Assembly (NCBI RefSeq): GCF_039794105.1
Contig: NZ_JBDIWA010000010.1
Span: 1-64,000, forward strand
DNA length: 64,000 nucleotides
DNA from: Kuenenia sp039794105
GTDB taxonomy: Bacteria > Planctomycetota > Brocadiia > Brocadiales > Brocadiaceae
Direction of reading: 5' to 3'
Shown: positions 33,564-44,100 of the stretch, piece after piece
Position numbering within the stretch: the stretch's first letter is position 1
How the letters are laid out: every line of letters begins with the position of its first letter
Position numbers and translations under genes: made by a program
The notes under the pieces: model-generated
Seen by the model: only the letters and a program-made list of their open reading frames with translations
Told to the model about the DNA's origin: nothing
Databases searched by the model: none

Positions 33564-36040
33564 TTGAATATTTCAGAGACGGAAACCGCCTTGCTGAAAT
33601 AGTGTCCCTGCCCGTAGGCAACTCCAAGCTCCTGAAGCAAGGAAATGGTCTGTTTGTTTTCTACAAACTCAGCTATGATTTTTTTCTCGAGTCCGTTTCC
33701 GATATCTGCAATTGCCTTTACAAAACATTGGTCAGTCGGATTGTCAGGCAGGTTGCGAATAAAACCCCCGTCAATCTTCAGAAAATCCACTGGAAGATGC
33801 TTGAGGTAAGCAAACGAGCAAAATCCGATTCCAAAATCATCAAGCGCAAACCGGAAGCCCTGGTTGCAAAGGTCATTCATAAAGTGCCTGGCATACTCTA
33901 TATTTTCCACGATGGCGCTTTCCGTGACTTCAAATGTTATGTATCTCGCATCTGCCTGTGATGCTGACAATTCCTCTTTAATAAAAGAAAGCATTCCCGC
34001 ATCGGTAATTGCCTTACCGGAAAGATTGATTTCGAGCACTGTTTTTCTCCCCTGCATATTATATTTGACAAAAAGCCTGAAGGCATTGCGCACTACCCAG
34101 CGATCAATATCGAGAATAGTGCCGTGTCTCTCGGCATAGGGGAGAAATTCTGCGGGTAGTATCAATTCTCCATTCTCTCCGACCATACGCAACAGCGCTT
34201 CGTAGCCGAATATCGCGTTGTTCCGCAAATCTACTATAGGTTGTAAGTATATCTCAAAATCATCTTTTCCCAAAGCACTACGAATTCGCTTGTCCCACAA
34301 AAACCTGGATTCGATATTGTGTTTCTGTTCCAGGGAAAATATGCAGCACTGGTTCTTGCCCGCCTCTTTTGCGCCATACATGGCCATATCCGCGCAGGCA
34401 AGTAGCGCGTCAGCTTCAAGGCTGTGATCGGGGAAAAGCGCTATACCCAGGCTTGTTGTAATATTATGTCCGCGGTCTTTCAGCATCCGGAAATGTTTCT
34501 GCGCTGATTGTGTTATTTGTTCTGCAAAAGACCGGGCGTGGTCAGCGTTTGTATTGGGCAAAATGACGGCAAATTCATCGCCGCCAAGCCTGGCAACTAT
34601 GTCGTTCGGGCGTACACGTTCTTTTAAGAGTATTGCAAACTCGACCAGTATTTCATCGCCTACCTTATGGCCAAGCGTATCATTAATATATTTAAAATTG
34701 TCAATATCAAGAAACAACAACGCCCCATTCGTGTTGTATCGTTTGCTGTATCCAAGCCAATATTCCAGTTCCCGATGAAACCGGCGGCGATTAAAGAGGT
34801 TGGTAAGGGGGTCGTGTTCCGCCATGACGACCAACATCTCCTCAAACTTCTTTCTTTCGGTAATATCCTCTATAATTCCGATAAAGTTTATAATGTTTCC
34901 GTCATCTCCCCGCACTGCAGAAATAGTTACCTGCGAAAAAAACTGTTCACCATCTTTTCTGCTATTAACCAATTCCCTTCGCCATATTTCACCGGAAAGC
35001 ACCATTGTAATAATAGTTTTGTATCTTTCAGCGGACATATTGAATAAGAGCAGGTCAAATAATTTCTTTCTCAGGGCTTCTTCCCATGCATAGCCTGTGA
35101 CCTCCGTGAACTTGGGATTAACATGCTCTATAGCGCAGGCAACATCGGTAATGACAATTGCCGTGGGACTCTGTTCCACGGCCTGGGACAATTTCAGGAG
35201 CTGTTCCTTTGCCCGTTTATGATCGGCGATTTCGGCGGTTAGATGGTTGTGTGAGTTTCTCAGCGCACCCGTCATCTGGTTAAAATTATCGCACAATTGC
35301 CCTATTTCATCATTATGTGAAGCATGTACCTTATGGTCAAGATTTCCTCTGGCTATATCCATGGTAACATTCGTCAAATGCTGCAAAGGTGACACGATAT
35401 ATTTTGTCAAAAGCAGCATAATGCCGAGACCGCCAAAAACAATGCCGATACCTACCGGCATAATGCTGTATATGATGACGCTGTGTATTTTTTCATCTAA
35501 CTTGTGGGTGGATAACAGCACCTGCACGAATCCTTTCGGCATATTTTTCCTGTTGACCGATTCTTCACTTAGTATCTGCTCCGCAAGGCCCTCACCTGAA
35601 AATATTTGCCTTTCGTGGATAGGGGTAAAATATTCATAGAATCTTTTCCCGGATACGGTGATTACCCTGTAGCCTGTATCAGAGGTATCGTCCTGATGGT
35701 TCCTTGCGGGGATTTCGTTTGTTTCAATATCCAGCCACGTCGCTTTGTCTTCAAAGAGCGTTTCCCTGTCATTTGAAATGCTGATGTAGCCCACGACGTT
35801 TTCCCTGTCAAATTCCTTTATCCTTCTTACCGGCGACGCAATGAGCAATGGCTGTTCATATTCCAGGGCATATCGTATTTCATTATCCCTGTTAAATAAA
35901 TTAACCAGTGTCTCGCCAAAATACCTCAATTCCACGCTGTATCTCTTTTTTGAGTAAAAAAAGAACGACATGCAACTGAGGGCGTCAATGATAATGATGA
36001 TTCCGCTTATAAATAAGATGAGTTTTATCCGAATGCTCAT
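33557..36040 (-). CDS. Membrane HAMP-PAS-GGDEF-EAL cyclic-di-GMP protein
   Basis: An 827-residue protein. Membrane segments at about 7-30 and 190-212 enclose a periplasmic sensor of about 160 residues. HAMP (about 213-268), PAS (about 280-395), GGDEF (about 405-560; motif intact, RxxD five residues upstream) and EAL (about 575-825; EALLR, EVTES, DDFGIG, AEFVEN) follow. Both enzymatic motifs look usable. It is third and last in an operon with the periplasmic binding protein (7 nt upstream), which probably supplies its signal. Confidence 0.9.
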   Translation of the reverse strand: MSIRIKLILFISGIIIIIDALSCMSFFFYSKKRYSVELRYFGETLVNLFNRDNEIRYALEYEQPLLIASPVRRIKEFDRENVVGYISISNDRETLFEDKATWLDIETNEIPARNHQDDTSDTGYRVITVSGKRFYEYFTPIHERQIFSGEGLAEQILSEESVNRKNMPKGFVQVLLSTHKLDEKIHSVIIYSIMPVGIGIVFGGLGIMLLLTKYIVSPLQHLTNVTMDIARGNLDHKVHASHNDEIGQLCDNFNQMTGALRNSHNHLTAEIADHKRAKEQLLKLSQAVEQSPTAIVITDVACAIEHVNPKFTEVTGYAWEEALRKKLFDLLLFNMSAERYKTIITMVLSGEIWRRELVNSRKDGEQFFSQVTISAVRGDDGNIINFIGIIEDITERKKFEEMLVVMAEHDPLTNLFNRRRFHRELEYWLGYSKRYNTNGALLFLDIDNFKYINDTLGHKVGDEILVEFAILLKERVRPNDIVARLGGDEFAVILPNTNADHARSFAEQITQSAQKHFRMLKDRGHNITTSLGIALFPDHSLEADALLACADMAMYGAKEAGKNQCCIFSLEQKHNIESRFLWDKRIRSALGKDDFEIYLQPIVDLRNNAIFGYEALLRMVGENGELILPAEFLPYAERHGTILDIDRWVVRNAFRLFVKYNMQGRKTVLEINLSGKAITDAGMLSFIKEELSASQADARYITFEVTESAIVENIEYARHFMNDLCNQGFRFALDDFGIGFCSFAYLKHLPVDFLKIDGGFIRNLPDNPTDQCFVKAIADIGNGLEKKIIAEFVENKQTISLLQELGVAYGQGHYFSKAVSVSEIFNP

Positions 36041-36047
36041 TTTTAAA

Positions 36048-37073
36048 TTACTTGTATATCACCACGTCAGGTAATGAAAGAAACTGAGATATATCTACTT
36101 TCAGCATTTCCGCTGTCCTGGCATTGAGCGTGATTGTCAATTTTTCCGGTTTCACACAGCGTGGCGGGTTTTGCAGCGGGCCGTTCAATAACTCCTGCGC
36201 CATTTTTGCCGCCTGTTCACCCATTGAGTAATAATCCGGGGAGATAGAGACCAGCGCGCCGGTCCTGACAAGCGCGCTCGAAGTACAAAATATAGGCAGG
36301 CTTTTTTTCGTTACCGCATCTTGAAATATGCCGATTGACTCCTTTGAAATCACGGTATCGTCCGGCACCACCCACAAAACGTCAATCTTCTTACTGATAT
36401 CGTCAAGCGCGGGTTTGATGGCATTTCTGGCAGTAACCTTTCTGGTAATAAACTTGTAGCCGTGCCTGCTTCCTAAAGACGTTAGTTCTGACACAATCCT
36501 TTCGGTTTTTGCCGGGTCATATATTATCCCGATCTTTTTTTGCGCCTGAAACATCTTATTCACTACAGCAAATTGTTCATCGAAAGGGACATTGGAAGAG
36601 ATGCCGTAGATATTTTCACCGCGCAAATCCAGCAGTTCATGATTAATAACGGCGCAAAACAGCAGGGGTATATTGCTTATGTGTTTTCTTGCGAGCGTTG
36701 TTGCAAGGACTCCTATGGTGATGATAATATCCGGCTCAGGTTTGAGTTCCTGTATAATTTGAATGTCCCGTTTTCCTTCTTCAATGTCACCTTTTAAATC
36801 GTACGTTGCCCTAAGAGAGATACCGTAATGACGGCACTGCTTTTTAAACCCTTCTGCAACGTCATTATATGCCGTAATATCCAGGCTTTTTACGATAACG
36901 GCGCTGTATCCGCTCCCAGTTGCATTTGGAATAGCCCATAACATTACGGCAGCGAACAATGCCAGGAGAAAAACGAAAACGGGTGCTATCTGCTTTGAAA
37001 TGTTGCCTATAAAGGCGATTGAAAAGCACGGTGTGGCGCGAACCAATTCCTGTGCCTGTGTATGCTTATCCAT
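36048..37073 (-). CDS. ABC transporter substrate-binding protein (PF04392 type)
   Basis: A 341-residue protein. An N-terminal membrane segment or uncleaved signal (about 28-50) precedes the ABC_sub_bind fold: AVIVKSLDITAYNDVAEGF, IQIIQELKPEPDIIITIGV, NIPLLFCAVINHE and KSLPIFCTSSALVRTGALVSIS. No permease or ATPase gene is nearby. Instead it sits between a TonB receptor gene (14 nt upstream) and a c-di-GMP gene. I infer a sensory rather than transport role. Confidence 0.82.
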   Translation of the reverse strand: MDKHTQAQELVRATPCFSIAFIGNISKQIAPVFVFLLALFAAVMLWAIPNATGSGYSAVIVKSLDITAYNDVAEGFKKQCRHYGISLRATYDLKGDIEEGKRDIQIIQELKPEPDIIITIGVLATTLARKHISNIPLLFCAVINHELLDLRGENIYGISSNVPFDEQFAVVNKMFQAQKKIGIIYDPAKTERIVSELTSLGSRHGYKFITRKVTARNAIKPALDDISKKIDVLWVVPDDTVISKESIGIFQDAVTKKSLPIFCTSSALVRTGALVSISPDYYSMGEQAAKMAQELLNGPLQNPPRCVKPEKLTITLNARTAEMLKVDISQFLSLPDVVIYK

Positions 37074-37087
37074 CAGTTTCCCTGGAG

Positions 37088-39289
37088 CTAAAATTGATAA
37101 CTTAATCCAATAAAAAACGACCTCCCGGGACGGGGAAGGTCGCTGGACATGGATGCAGTCCCCGGGTCGTTGTAATCCTTGTCGAGCAGGTTAAACACCG
37201 TGCCCTGTATTTCCATCGTCCTGAAAAATTCCTTGCCAATTACGGAAAGATTCAGCAGTGCATATGAAGGCATGTCATCCCTCGCGTCATCAGCCTCCCT
37301 CGACCGCCTTCCACTGATGAATGTATTCAGGTTGGTGTTTATGTATTTCCAGTAATGCACGTTTACCCCAAAGTTGCCCTTGTGCCGGGCGACGTATGGC
37401 AAATCGTTGCCGTTGTCATCTTTAGGATCCTGAAACGAATAATTCATAAACAGGTAGTTGCCTCCGCCAATATCCACCTTCGTTTCCATTTCAACTCCAT
37501 GCACGCGTCCATCTCCATAATTTTCGTAACGCAAGGTGGTGCTGCCGGGCAACGGCCGCTTGACGATAAAGTCCTGTATATCATTATAAAAATAATTTAA
37601 ACCGCTCGTAACGTATTTGTTAAATCTATAACTCAATCCTGCTTCATAGGTCTTGATAATTTCAGGATCAAGGTCTTCGTTTCCCTGAAGCGCCGGATTG
37701 TTTTGGATGTACATTTCAATAAAATCCGGGGCGCGGAATGCCTCTCCGTACAGGAGCTTCAGCGTGGCGTTTTTCATAAACGCCCAGGTCAGGCCGGCGC
37801 GCGGACTGGTTTCTCCTCCAAAATCGCTGTACTGGTCATGGCGCACCCCCAGCGTTAAGTTCAGGGTATCTGTCACGTCCCAGGTATCCTGCAAATATAC
37901 GGACAATATCCGGCGGGTCGCCTCTTTCAGATACGGGTAGGTATCTGAAAGATTTTGTACAGAGTCAAAGACTTCATAGGTTGCAGGATTAAAGTTGCTT
38001 TGATAGCGGACGTTTCCCTGGTTCACCCAACGGTATTCCAGTCCAACGGTGAGGATATTTTTATCAAATAACTCATAATCAAACGGTATTTCCGCCCCTG
38101 CTATCCTCTCAATCTCACTGCCGATGCCGATAAAACCATCAGGAAATGATACCGTGGTGTCGTAGACGCCGTCCTTGTTTGCGTCAAAGGCGAGTACCGA
38201 GCCTTCCGGGTATGCTTCAATTTCAGGCCTGATATCGAATTGGTCATAATAAATTCTTGGCTTTATGGTAAGTCCCCCGTCAAAAACCTTTTTGTATCCT
38301 ATTTCGCCGAAAACATAATTGTTTTCTATATCGGAATCATCGCTCAACACGTATTGGGGGCCTACAAATGTATCCCTGTTTTTATTGTTATACCATCCAT
38401 GAAACCACAGGTTGTCGTACTCAACCTTGAGATTCATTGCAAACTCCTGCCGCTTATCATGCATACTTCCCGGCGCATTTGACGCCAAAGTGCCAAAAAC
38501 CTCATCGAGCGTTGTCTGTACGTCTCTCTCTAACGTACCGCTAAAACCATCCGTTGACCGGTAATGAAGCATGCCGGAGATATCAACCTTCCCGTATTTC
38601 TTGCCGAATATTACATTCTCCTCGTAGGTGTTAAAACTCCCGTATCCGCTGCTTATTCTAACGCCGTCTATATCGCCAGCGTCCTTGGTGATGATATTGA
38701 TGACGGCCAGGAATGCATTTTCTCCGTACATTGCGGACCCAGGCCCGCGGATAATTTCTATCTTCTTTATATTTTGCACCGGAAAGTCATCAAAAGCGTT
38801 AAAGGAGCTCCCCTTCAAGGGACTGTTTACAAAGTGCCCATCAAGCATCAGCCGTACCTTGTTTGCGGCTTCAAGGCCACGCACAGCCGGCACCACGTCG
38901 CCAAAATCAGGCAGCTTGAGGATTTCAAACCCAGGCACTGTCCTTAAAATTTCCGCAAAGGTGCGGTAGCCCAGGTGTTTGATTTCTTCAGCCGTTATTA
39001 CGGTGACAATACCCGGCGCCTTGCTCACGGGCGTTTCATGTCTCGTGGCAATGGCTACCCCTTCGCTTTCAAGCCAGAGAACTTCCGATGAGTGCATATC
39101 TAATACTGTAGTATCAGTACCGCCGGATGCCTGAGAAACCGAATCCTGAGGCGTTTCCCCCTGGTGTGCTGTTTCCGTACCGGCAGCAAATAGTACCCCT
39201 GAAATGCCTGCAAGAAGAAAGATGAGCAACAAAAACGGCAGCGCCGCGATAATGTTTCCTCTTTTGTTTTTTTCAAAAGTACTATTCAT
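37088..39289 (-). CDS. TonB-dependent outer-membrane receptor
   Basis: About 733 residues from the ATG at 39289; an earlier in-frame start (39427) would add 46 residues derived from the repeat-containing leader. Signal segment about 14-38 (ALPFLLLIFLLAGISGVLFA). The plug domain (about 85-200) has VTVITAEEIKHLGYRTFAE, VPGFEIL and IEIIRGPGSAMYGENAFLAV. A 22-strand barrel ends in FIGLSYQF with terminal Phe. Substrate unknown; the family carries siderophores, B12, sugars or metals. It starts the operon with the binding protein and GGDEF-EAL protein. No tonB/exbB is nearby. Confidence 0.9.
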   Translation of the reverse strand: MNSTFEKNKRGNIIAALPFLLLIFLLAGISGVLFAAGTETAHQGETPQDSVSQASGGTDTTVLDMHSSEVLWLESEGVAIATRHETPVSKAPGIVTVITAEEIKHLGYRTFAEILRTVPGFEILKLPDFGDVVPAVRGLEAANKVRLMLDGHFVNSPLKGSSFNAFDDFPVQNIKKIEIIRGPGSAMYGENAFLAVINIITKDAGDIDGVRISSGYGSFNTYEENVIFGKKYGKVDISGMLHYRSTDGFSGTLERDVQTTLDEVFGTLASNAPGSMHDKRQEFAMNLKVEYDNLWFHGWYNNKNRDTFVGPQYVLSDDSDIENNYVFGEIGYKKVFDGGLTIKPRIYYDQFDIRPEIEAYPEGSVLAFDANKDGVYDTTVSFPDGFIGIGSEIERIAGAEIPFDYELFDKNILTVGLEYRWVNQGNVRYQSNFNPATYEVFDSVQNLSDTYPYLKEATRRILSVYLQDTWDVTDTLNLTLGVRHDQYSDFGGETSPRAGLTWAFMKNATLKLLYGEAFRAPDFIEMYIQNNPALQGNEDLDPEIIKTYEAGLSYRFNKYVTSGLNYFYNDIQDFIVKRPLPGSTTLRYENYGDGRVHGVEMETKVDIGGGNYLFMNYSFQDPKDDNGNDLPYVARHKGNFGVNVHYWKYINTNLNTFISGRRSREADDARDDMPSYALLNLSVIGKEFFRTMEIQGTVFNLLDKDYNDPGTASMSSDLPRPGRSFFIGLSYQF

Positions 39290-39609
39290 ATTTGATTCTT
39301 TCAAATTCTCCGCCTGCTTACGAATAATGTGTTGTGGGGAAATACGAAATCCGAAGCAAATTCTAATGACAAAATGATTTAAATTATAAACAACTGCATC
39401 TTTTGTATCTCGCATTTTGAGCTTCATATTGTTGTATGTTTTGGATTTGTTTTGAATTTTATGCTTTGTTATTCGAATTTGTTTCGTATTTCGTATTTTT
39501 TATTTCGTGCTTATTTGTTTCTGGCTATGCCAACTTAGGTTATTAACGCATATATGCTAATTTATAACAGATGCTTCGCCCCTACGCATTGAAATTCCTT
39601 AGCATTCCG
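39290..39609. other. 320-bp intergenic region with direct repeat 2 and a MITE fragment
   Basis: Contains CGAAAT-type units at about 39340-39365, the block 39435-39540 (copy of 25335-25440) and a MITE core ATGCTTCGCCCCTACGC near 39570. No gene. Confidence 0.6.
39435..39540. repeat. Direct repeat 2 of a near-identical 100-bp pair
   Basis: Identical for about 56 bases to 25340-25395, then differs only in the number and order of TATTTCG units, and ends TTTGTTTCTGGCTATGCCAA. It lies in the gap downstream of the mechanosensitive channel gene and upstream of the TonB receptor gene, both minus strand. Confidence 0.8.
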
Positions 39610-42600
39610 TCAGGTATTCTGCGGCTTTTCCTGTGTTTCTTCCCATTTGTTGTTTTCATGCACCGTGTTGCTGCCGGGGAATGGCACATAGGAGCGAATA
39701 TGAATATCCCTTTGGGGGAAAGCAATTTCTATTTTGTTTTTTCGAAATACCTCATCTATGGCAAAACGCATTTCGCTCATGGCAAACCATCGTTTCCCCG
39801 GATCATCCGCCCAATAGAATAATTTAAAGACAAGCGAGCTATCGCCGAAATCATCAAACCGTATAAAAGGTTCAGGGAATTGCCTTACATTCTGATTTTG
39901 TGCAGCAATTTCCAGGAGGCATTTTTTTACAAGGGCGACATCAGACCCATAAGCAACCCCCACCTGAACATTGCCCCGCATCACGGAATCAGGCAAAGAC
40001 CAATTTGTCACCCTGCCTTCAACGAACTTTGAGTTGGGTATGGTTAAAACAATATTGTCCGGCGTGGTCATTGTGGTGCTTCGGGTGCTGATTTTTTCAA
40101 TAGTGCCTAGTGTCCCGTCGTCAAGGGTTATCACATCGCCCACGCGCATTGGCCGTTCAAATAAAAGTATGATACCGCTGACAAAATTACTTATGATATT
40201 TTGCATGCCGAATCCGATCCCGATGCCAAATGCGCCGGCAAAGAAGGCAAGGCTGCGCAAAGGTATTCCCGCCAGGTTGAACCCGATAAGCACGGCAATG
40301 CCAACGATAAAATACCGGATAAGGTTAGAAAACGAATGCTTCAGCCCTCGTTCCATTCCCAGCCGGGAAAACACCCTTTCTTCCAGCAATTTTTTTATAT
40401 AACGCGCAAGGAAGAAAAACGCAACCAATACGAGCATTGCAAAGATAATTTTCAGCGGCGTTGTGTGCCTTCCCTCCTGCAGGACGAAACGGTGCACCAG
40501 GCCATTGCCAATGCTCCTGAAAATCATGCCCACCTGTGCAAAAATCTTCTGAATAAGATAGGGAGCGGCTGGAGAATCCACCGCATCCCGGAAGGTGGCC
40601 ATCCATATCCGCACAATAACTATCGCACATATAATGGATGCGGCGTAGTTTACTGATACACTGTAAACCGCAGTCGCCGCATTAAATTTCTTTTCTTCGG
40701 GGGTGCTCTTTTCTATTTTTCTTACCTCATAAAGCCTTTCTCTCAATCTGCTTATCCGGTAAAGCAGGAATTTCGTTATCCATAAAGCGATAATTGCGGC
40801 AACTATACTTTTTATACAGGTTTTCAGCAGTACATACGTCAATATTGGATATCCAAGACTGCGTATCGCAAAAAGAGAGACGACAAACACCACAAACACC
40901 GGATAAATAATGCCGATAATACGCTGGATGAGCCTTCCCAACTGACTGTTCTTGCCAGGCAACAATTTGAAAAACAGGGATTTTTGGGTTGCAAGCCACA
41001 AAAGCAGGAGCAACATTCCCATTCGATAGATGAACCAGAGCAGGTCAATAGCGTCTCTTTTATATTGAAATACGGTAAGTACCGTAATAAAAGACAAAGA
41101 AATGAGGGAAAAGATCAAAATAGTGTTTAATGACTTGTAAATATGCTTTGGCGATATGTAGGCGAGTGAAACAACGAGTTTCTTGTGTCCCTTTTCCGGG
41201 CCGAAAGACTCAACAAGGAGACCCTTCAGCGCCGTATAGAGCGAAATATATAATAGTATATACATCGCTGAGGTTGTTGACGGTATTTTGACTGGGAATA
41301 GTGCGCGTATCAATATGCAAAGGACTGCTATCCATAGCACAGTAATGCTCTTATCCAGTATTACCAGCAGGCTGGGGAGCAGCCGCGATTTAAAATAGGT
41401 AAAGGTTATCGATTCGTGCAAAAGTTGCAGGGCGTCTGTGCTCCATCGGTGTATATACCGGTGGGAAAAATAAAATAATGCAAGGAGTGACGCCAATCCA
41501 AGGCATCTTAACCAGAAAAGAACCGTATTTTTCTCAAGAACAATATATGCCTCTGCGTTTTTCAGATGGCTCTTTGCTGTTTCAAAGAGAGAATAAATGC
41601 AGGAAGGAAGATTTTTAACATCAAGGTAAATTGCTTCAAAGGTTTGGGTGGTTATCTGCACCTCGTCTCTTTTCCAAACGTTTGCTGCTTTCATGTGTTG
41701 TATTTTTTCTTTGATATTTGAAAGCGCTGATATGCCATATTCCCTTATTTCCAGCCGTTCATGTAAAATATTTACTCTTTCCAGAACAAGAGAAAGCTGT
41801 TCTTCCTGCGCCTTGATTCTTTGTTCCACATGATTGATTGCCTGCTGCGCCAATTCCTTATCGGCAAAAGAGGAAACCTCCTTTTTTATATTTGACATAT
41901 CCTCGCTGGAAAGGGCAAGTTTGTCAGAAAGGAGTTTCTTCTCCTGATCCAGGGAAACAATAAGGCTTTTTATCGAATTGATTGCCTCTGAATAGCGCTT
42001 TTCCTCAGCAGCGACTTTCTTCTCCATTTCCTCAATATCTTTTGCCGTGCTGCCTTTGCTCAGAAAAATACCAATGTCTGCCTGTAATCTCTTAAGTTCG
42101 GTACGACCTTTATATCGCTGTGCGCCTTCCGTAATAAGCTCGTCTTTCTTCTTTGCCAGCAAACCGTTCTGTTTATGGACTTCCGCCTCTAACTCCAGCA
42201 CCCTCTTCTTTTCCGGGGAGGTGGTGATTTTTTGCTCTTGAACAATTTCTTCGCCTTTTTTAGCGGCCTCCTGTATGGTTCTTTCCGCCTCTGCCCGGGT
42301 GGCCTCCGCAGCCTTTTTTGTCACCTCTTCAACCTTTTTTGCGTACGCCAGCTCCTCCTGTTTCCTTTTCAATTCTTCTGTTTTCTGCTTTTCCTCCAAA
42401 AGGCCGGCTTTTTCTGCCAATAACTCCGCGTTGAATTCCGCAGACTTTAGCGCCTGAATTGTTTCATCATATTGAATTTTTGCTATCGCCAGCCTTTTTT
42501 TAAATATTGAGATCCACCGGTTGCTTACCTCCTTTTGCCAGAACAAAACATTGTTTATCTTTTCCTGCGCCATACTTTCCAATGCACTGCCGGCAATATC

Positions 42601-43308
42601 CGCCTTCAATGATTCCAGAAGCTTAACAAGCTCTTGCCTGATAACGGGTGCTTTAAGCCTGTAATCCTCCAATTCTTTGGCAGCAATGGCAATTAATGAT
42701 TCTTTTTCTTTCATGCTTGCCTGTGCCGCTTTGATATATCCCTTTGCTATATCAGCTTCCTGTCTGACAAGCGCCGCCTGATCGGCAGGAGTTGCTGCAA
42801 TTGTTTCATTTAACTTTAACGCCAAGGATAATAACGAAACGTAATTTGCATATGCCCTTACCTGATGCTGAAGTGCTGCGATGAGATCCTCGCACTCTTC
42901 TAATTGCTCATTGCCCGCGTCAATCTTTTCTTTTAGGATGCCGATCTCTTTGTCGAACAATTCCAAATATTTCACATGCGGTTCTTCTGCCGCATAGGTA
43001 TTTTTTTCTTCCAGTAATTTTTCGAGATAGGAAGACGTTGATTCCCGATCGCTTTGCAATTTCAAAATGGCCGCTTCATTTTCAGCAATAGTCTTTTCTG
43101 CACTGACCTTTATTTCTTCAAGTCTGTTTTTCGCCTTTTCGAGATCTTCGTTTTTTACTGCCACACGCTGTCCCGTCCGTTTCACCTCATCTGCTTTTTT
43201 CTCAACGGCAACGGTTTGGTCCTGTGCATGTATATACAGGGAAGTCCACAGTAAACACATTGCCATGCATACAACAACTTTAATGGTGTACTTTTTTAAG
43301 ATTTTCAA
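39610..43308 (-). CDS. Large MscS-family mechanosensitive channel (MscK/MscM-like)
   Basis: A 1232-residue protein. Signal peptide about 1-29. A long coiled-coil periplasmic region (about 30-600) has many AEKT and KKEEL heptads. About eleven membrane segments lie between about 615 and 1070. The MscS pore and upper beta domain have GIGFGMQNIISNFVSG, LFERPMRVGD and IPNSKFVEGRVTNWSL. The architecture matches E. coli MscK/YbiO-type channels that open on hypo-osmotic shock. The gene starts 27 nt after a small membrane-protein gene. Confidence 0.9.
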   Translation of the reverse strand: MKILKKYTIKVVVCMAMCLLWTSLYIHAQDQTVAVEKKADEVKRTGQRVAVKNEDLEKAKNRLEEIKVSAEKTIAENEAAILKLQSDRESTSSYLEKLLEEKNTYAAEEPHVKYLELFDKEIGILKEKIDAGNEQLEECEDLIAALQHQVRAYANYVSLLSLALKLNETIAATPADQAALVRQEADIAKGYIKAAQASMKEKESLIAIAAKELEDYRLKAPVIRQELVKLLESLKADIAGSALESMAQEKINNVLFWQKEVSNRWISIFKKRLAIAKIQYDETIQALKSAEFNAELLAEKAGLLEEKQKTEELKRKQEELAYAKKVEEVTKKAAEATRAEAERTIQEAAKKGEEIVQEQKITTSPEKKRVLELEAEVHKQNGLLAKKKDELITEGAQRYKGRTELKRLQADIGIFLSKGSTAKDIEEMEKKVAAEEKRYSEAINSIKSLIVSLDQEKKLLSDKLALSSEDMSNIKKEVSSFADKELAQQAINHVEQRIKAQEEQLSLVLERVNILHERLEIREYGISALSNIKEKIQHMKAANVWKRDEVQITTQTFEAIYLDVKNLPSCIYSLFETAKSHLKNAEAYIVLEKNTVLFWLRCLGLASLLALFYFSHRYIHRWSTDALQLLHESITFTYFKSRLLPSLLVILDKSITVLWIAVLCILIRALFPVKIPSTTSAMYILLYISLYTALKGLLVESFGPEKGHKKLVVSLAYISPKHIYKSLNTILIFSLISLSFITVLTVFQYKRDAIDLLWFIYRMGMLLLLLWLATQKSLFFKLLPGKNSQLGRLIQRIIGIIYPVFVVFVVSLFAIRSLGYPILTYVLLKTCIKSIVAAIIALWITKFLLYRISRLRERLYEVRKIEKSTPEEKKFNAATAVYSVSVNYAASIICAIVIVRIWMATFRDAVDSPAAPYLIQKIFAQVGMIFRSIGNGLVHRFVLQEGRHTTPLKIIFAMLVLVAFFFLARYIKKLLEERVFSRLGMERGLKHSFSNLIRYFIVGIAVLIGFNLAGIPLRSLAFFAGAFGIGIGFGMQNIISNFVSGIILLFERPMRVGDVITLDDGTLGTIEKISTRSTTMTTPDNIVLTIPNSKFVEGRVTNWSLPDSVMRGNVQVGVAYGSDVALVKKCLLEIAAQNQNVRQFPEPFIRFDDFGDSSLVFKLFYWADDPGKRWFAMSEMRFAIDEVFRKNKIEIAFPQRDIHIRSYVPFPGSNTVHENNKWEETQEKPQNT

Positions 43309-43335
43309 CTGAAAAAATACCTCTTTAGGATTAAG

Positions 43336-44100
43336 TTAAACTTTATGAAACAATTTAGAGGCGCAATGATGCAGCATTATGCAGCCTATGGAATATAATA
43401 GTATAAGAATCGTCAGCCAATCTAAAAATGAGGCAACTACATGCAGATCATAATAAGTAACAAATCCCAGTAAACCCGTCGCAAAAAGATTCCTTATAAA
43501 GAAAAAAGTATAGAGCAACAGGGCGATAGTCGTATTTGCGAATACATATTTACAATATGCATAAACAAAGATAAAGGGGGAACAGATTTGGATAAGACTG
43601 CTTACGATGCCTAAAATATTTGAAATAGCATTGCCTTCAACAAAGACCACATCGATTCCCGTTGACAATACATATTTCGAAAAAAAATATAACCCAAAAC
43701 CCGCCACGGTTACCAAAAAAAAGTTTTTTACCCACCGGTAACACGCTTCTAAATGTTTGACCGCTTTAATATATTGGGTATCCATATTATCATTATTGTT
43801 GACTGTGACGTTGAGCGCATTTCTTACGTTATGGGACGCGAAAAAAAGGTACGCGATAGTAAGGGTAATTATGGTTGCTGCATCTCCCGTCATATCAGGG
43901 GGGCTTGGGGTATGAATATCATACCTGTTTGCAGGATTATCTGCCTGGATAATATTAAAAAAGACCAATGCGTTTAGGGTGTTTTCCGTAAAAAAACGCA
44001 GATTAATACCGATGAAGTTTATGAAAGCGCTTAACCCCAAATCTTTTATTGCTAAATTAAGTATTATGTACTTGTTATTAATTCCTTGCAACCTGAGCAC
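43336..44100 (-). CDS. Hypothetical membrane protein
   Basis: 254 residues, unrecognised. Five or so hydrophobic segments (about 20-35, 70-90, 120-145, 150-180, 185-215, 225-245). The first codon used is GTG at 44100 and the true start is uncertain. It lies just upstream of the MscS-family gene in the same direction and is probably co-transcribed. No charged pore or transporter motif seen. Confidence 0.55.
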   Translation of the reverse strand: MLRLQGINNKYIILNLAIKDLGLSAFINFIGINLRFFTENTLNALVFFNIIQADNPANRYDIHTPSPPDMTGDAATIITLTIAYLFFASHNVRNALNVTVNNNDNMDTQYIKAVKHLEACYRWVKNFFLVTVAGFGLYFFSKYVLSTGIDVVFVEGNAISNILGIVSSLIQICSPFIFVYAYCKYVFANTTIALLLYTFFFIRNLFATGLLGFVTYYDLHVVASFLDWLTILILLYSIGCIMLHHCASKLFHKV

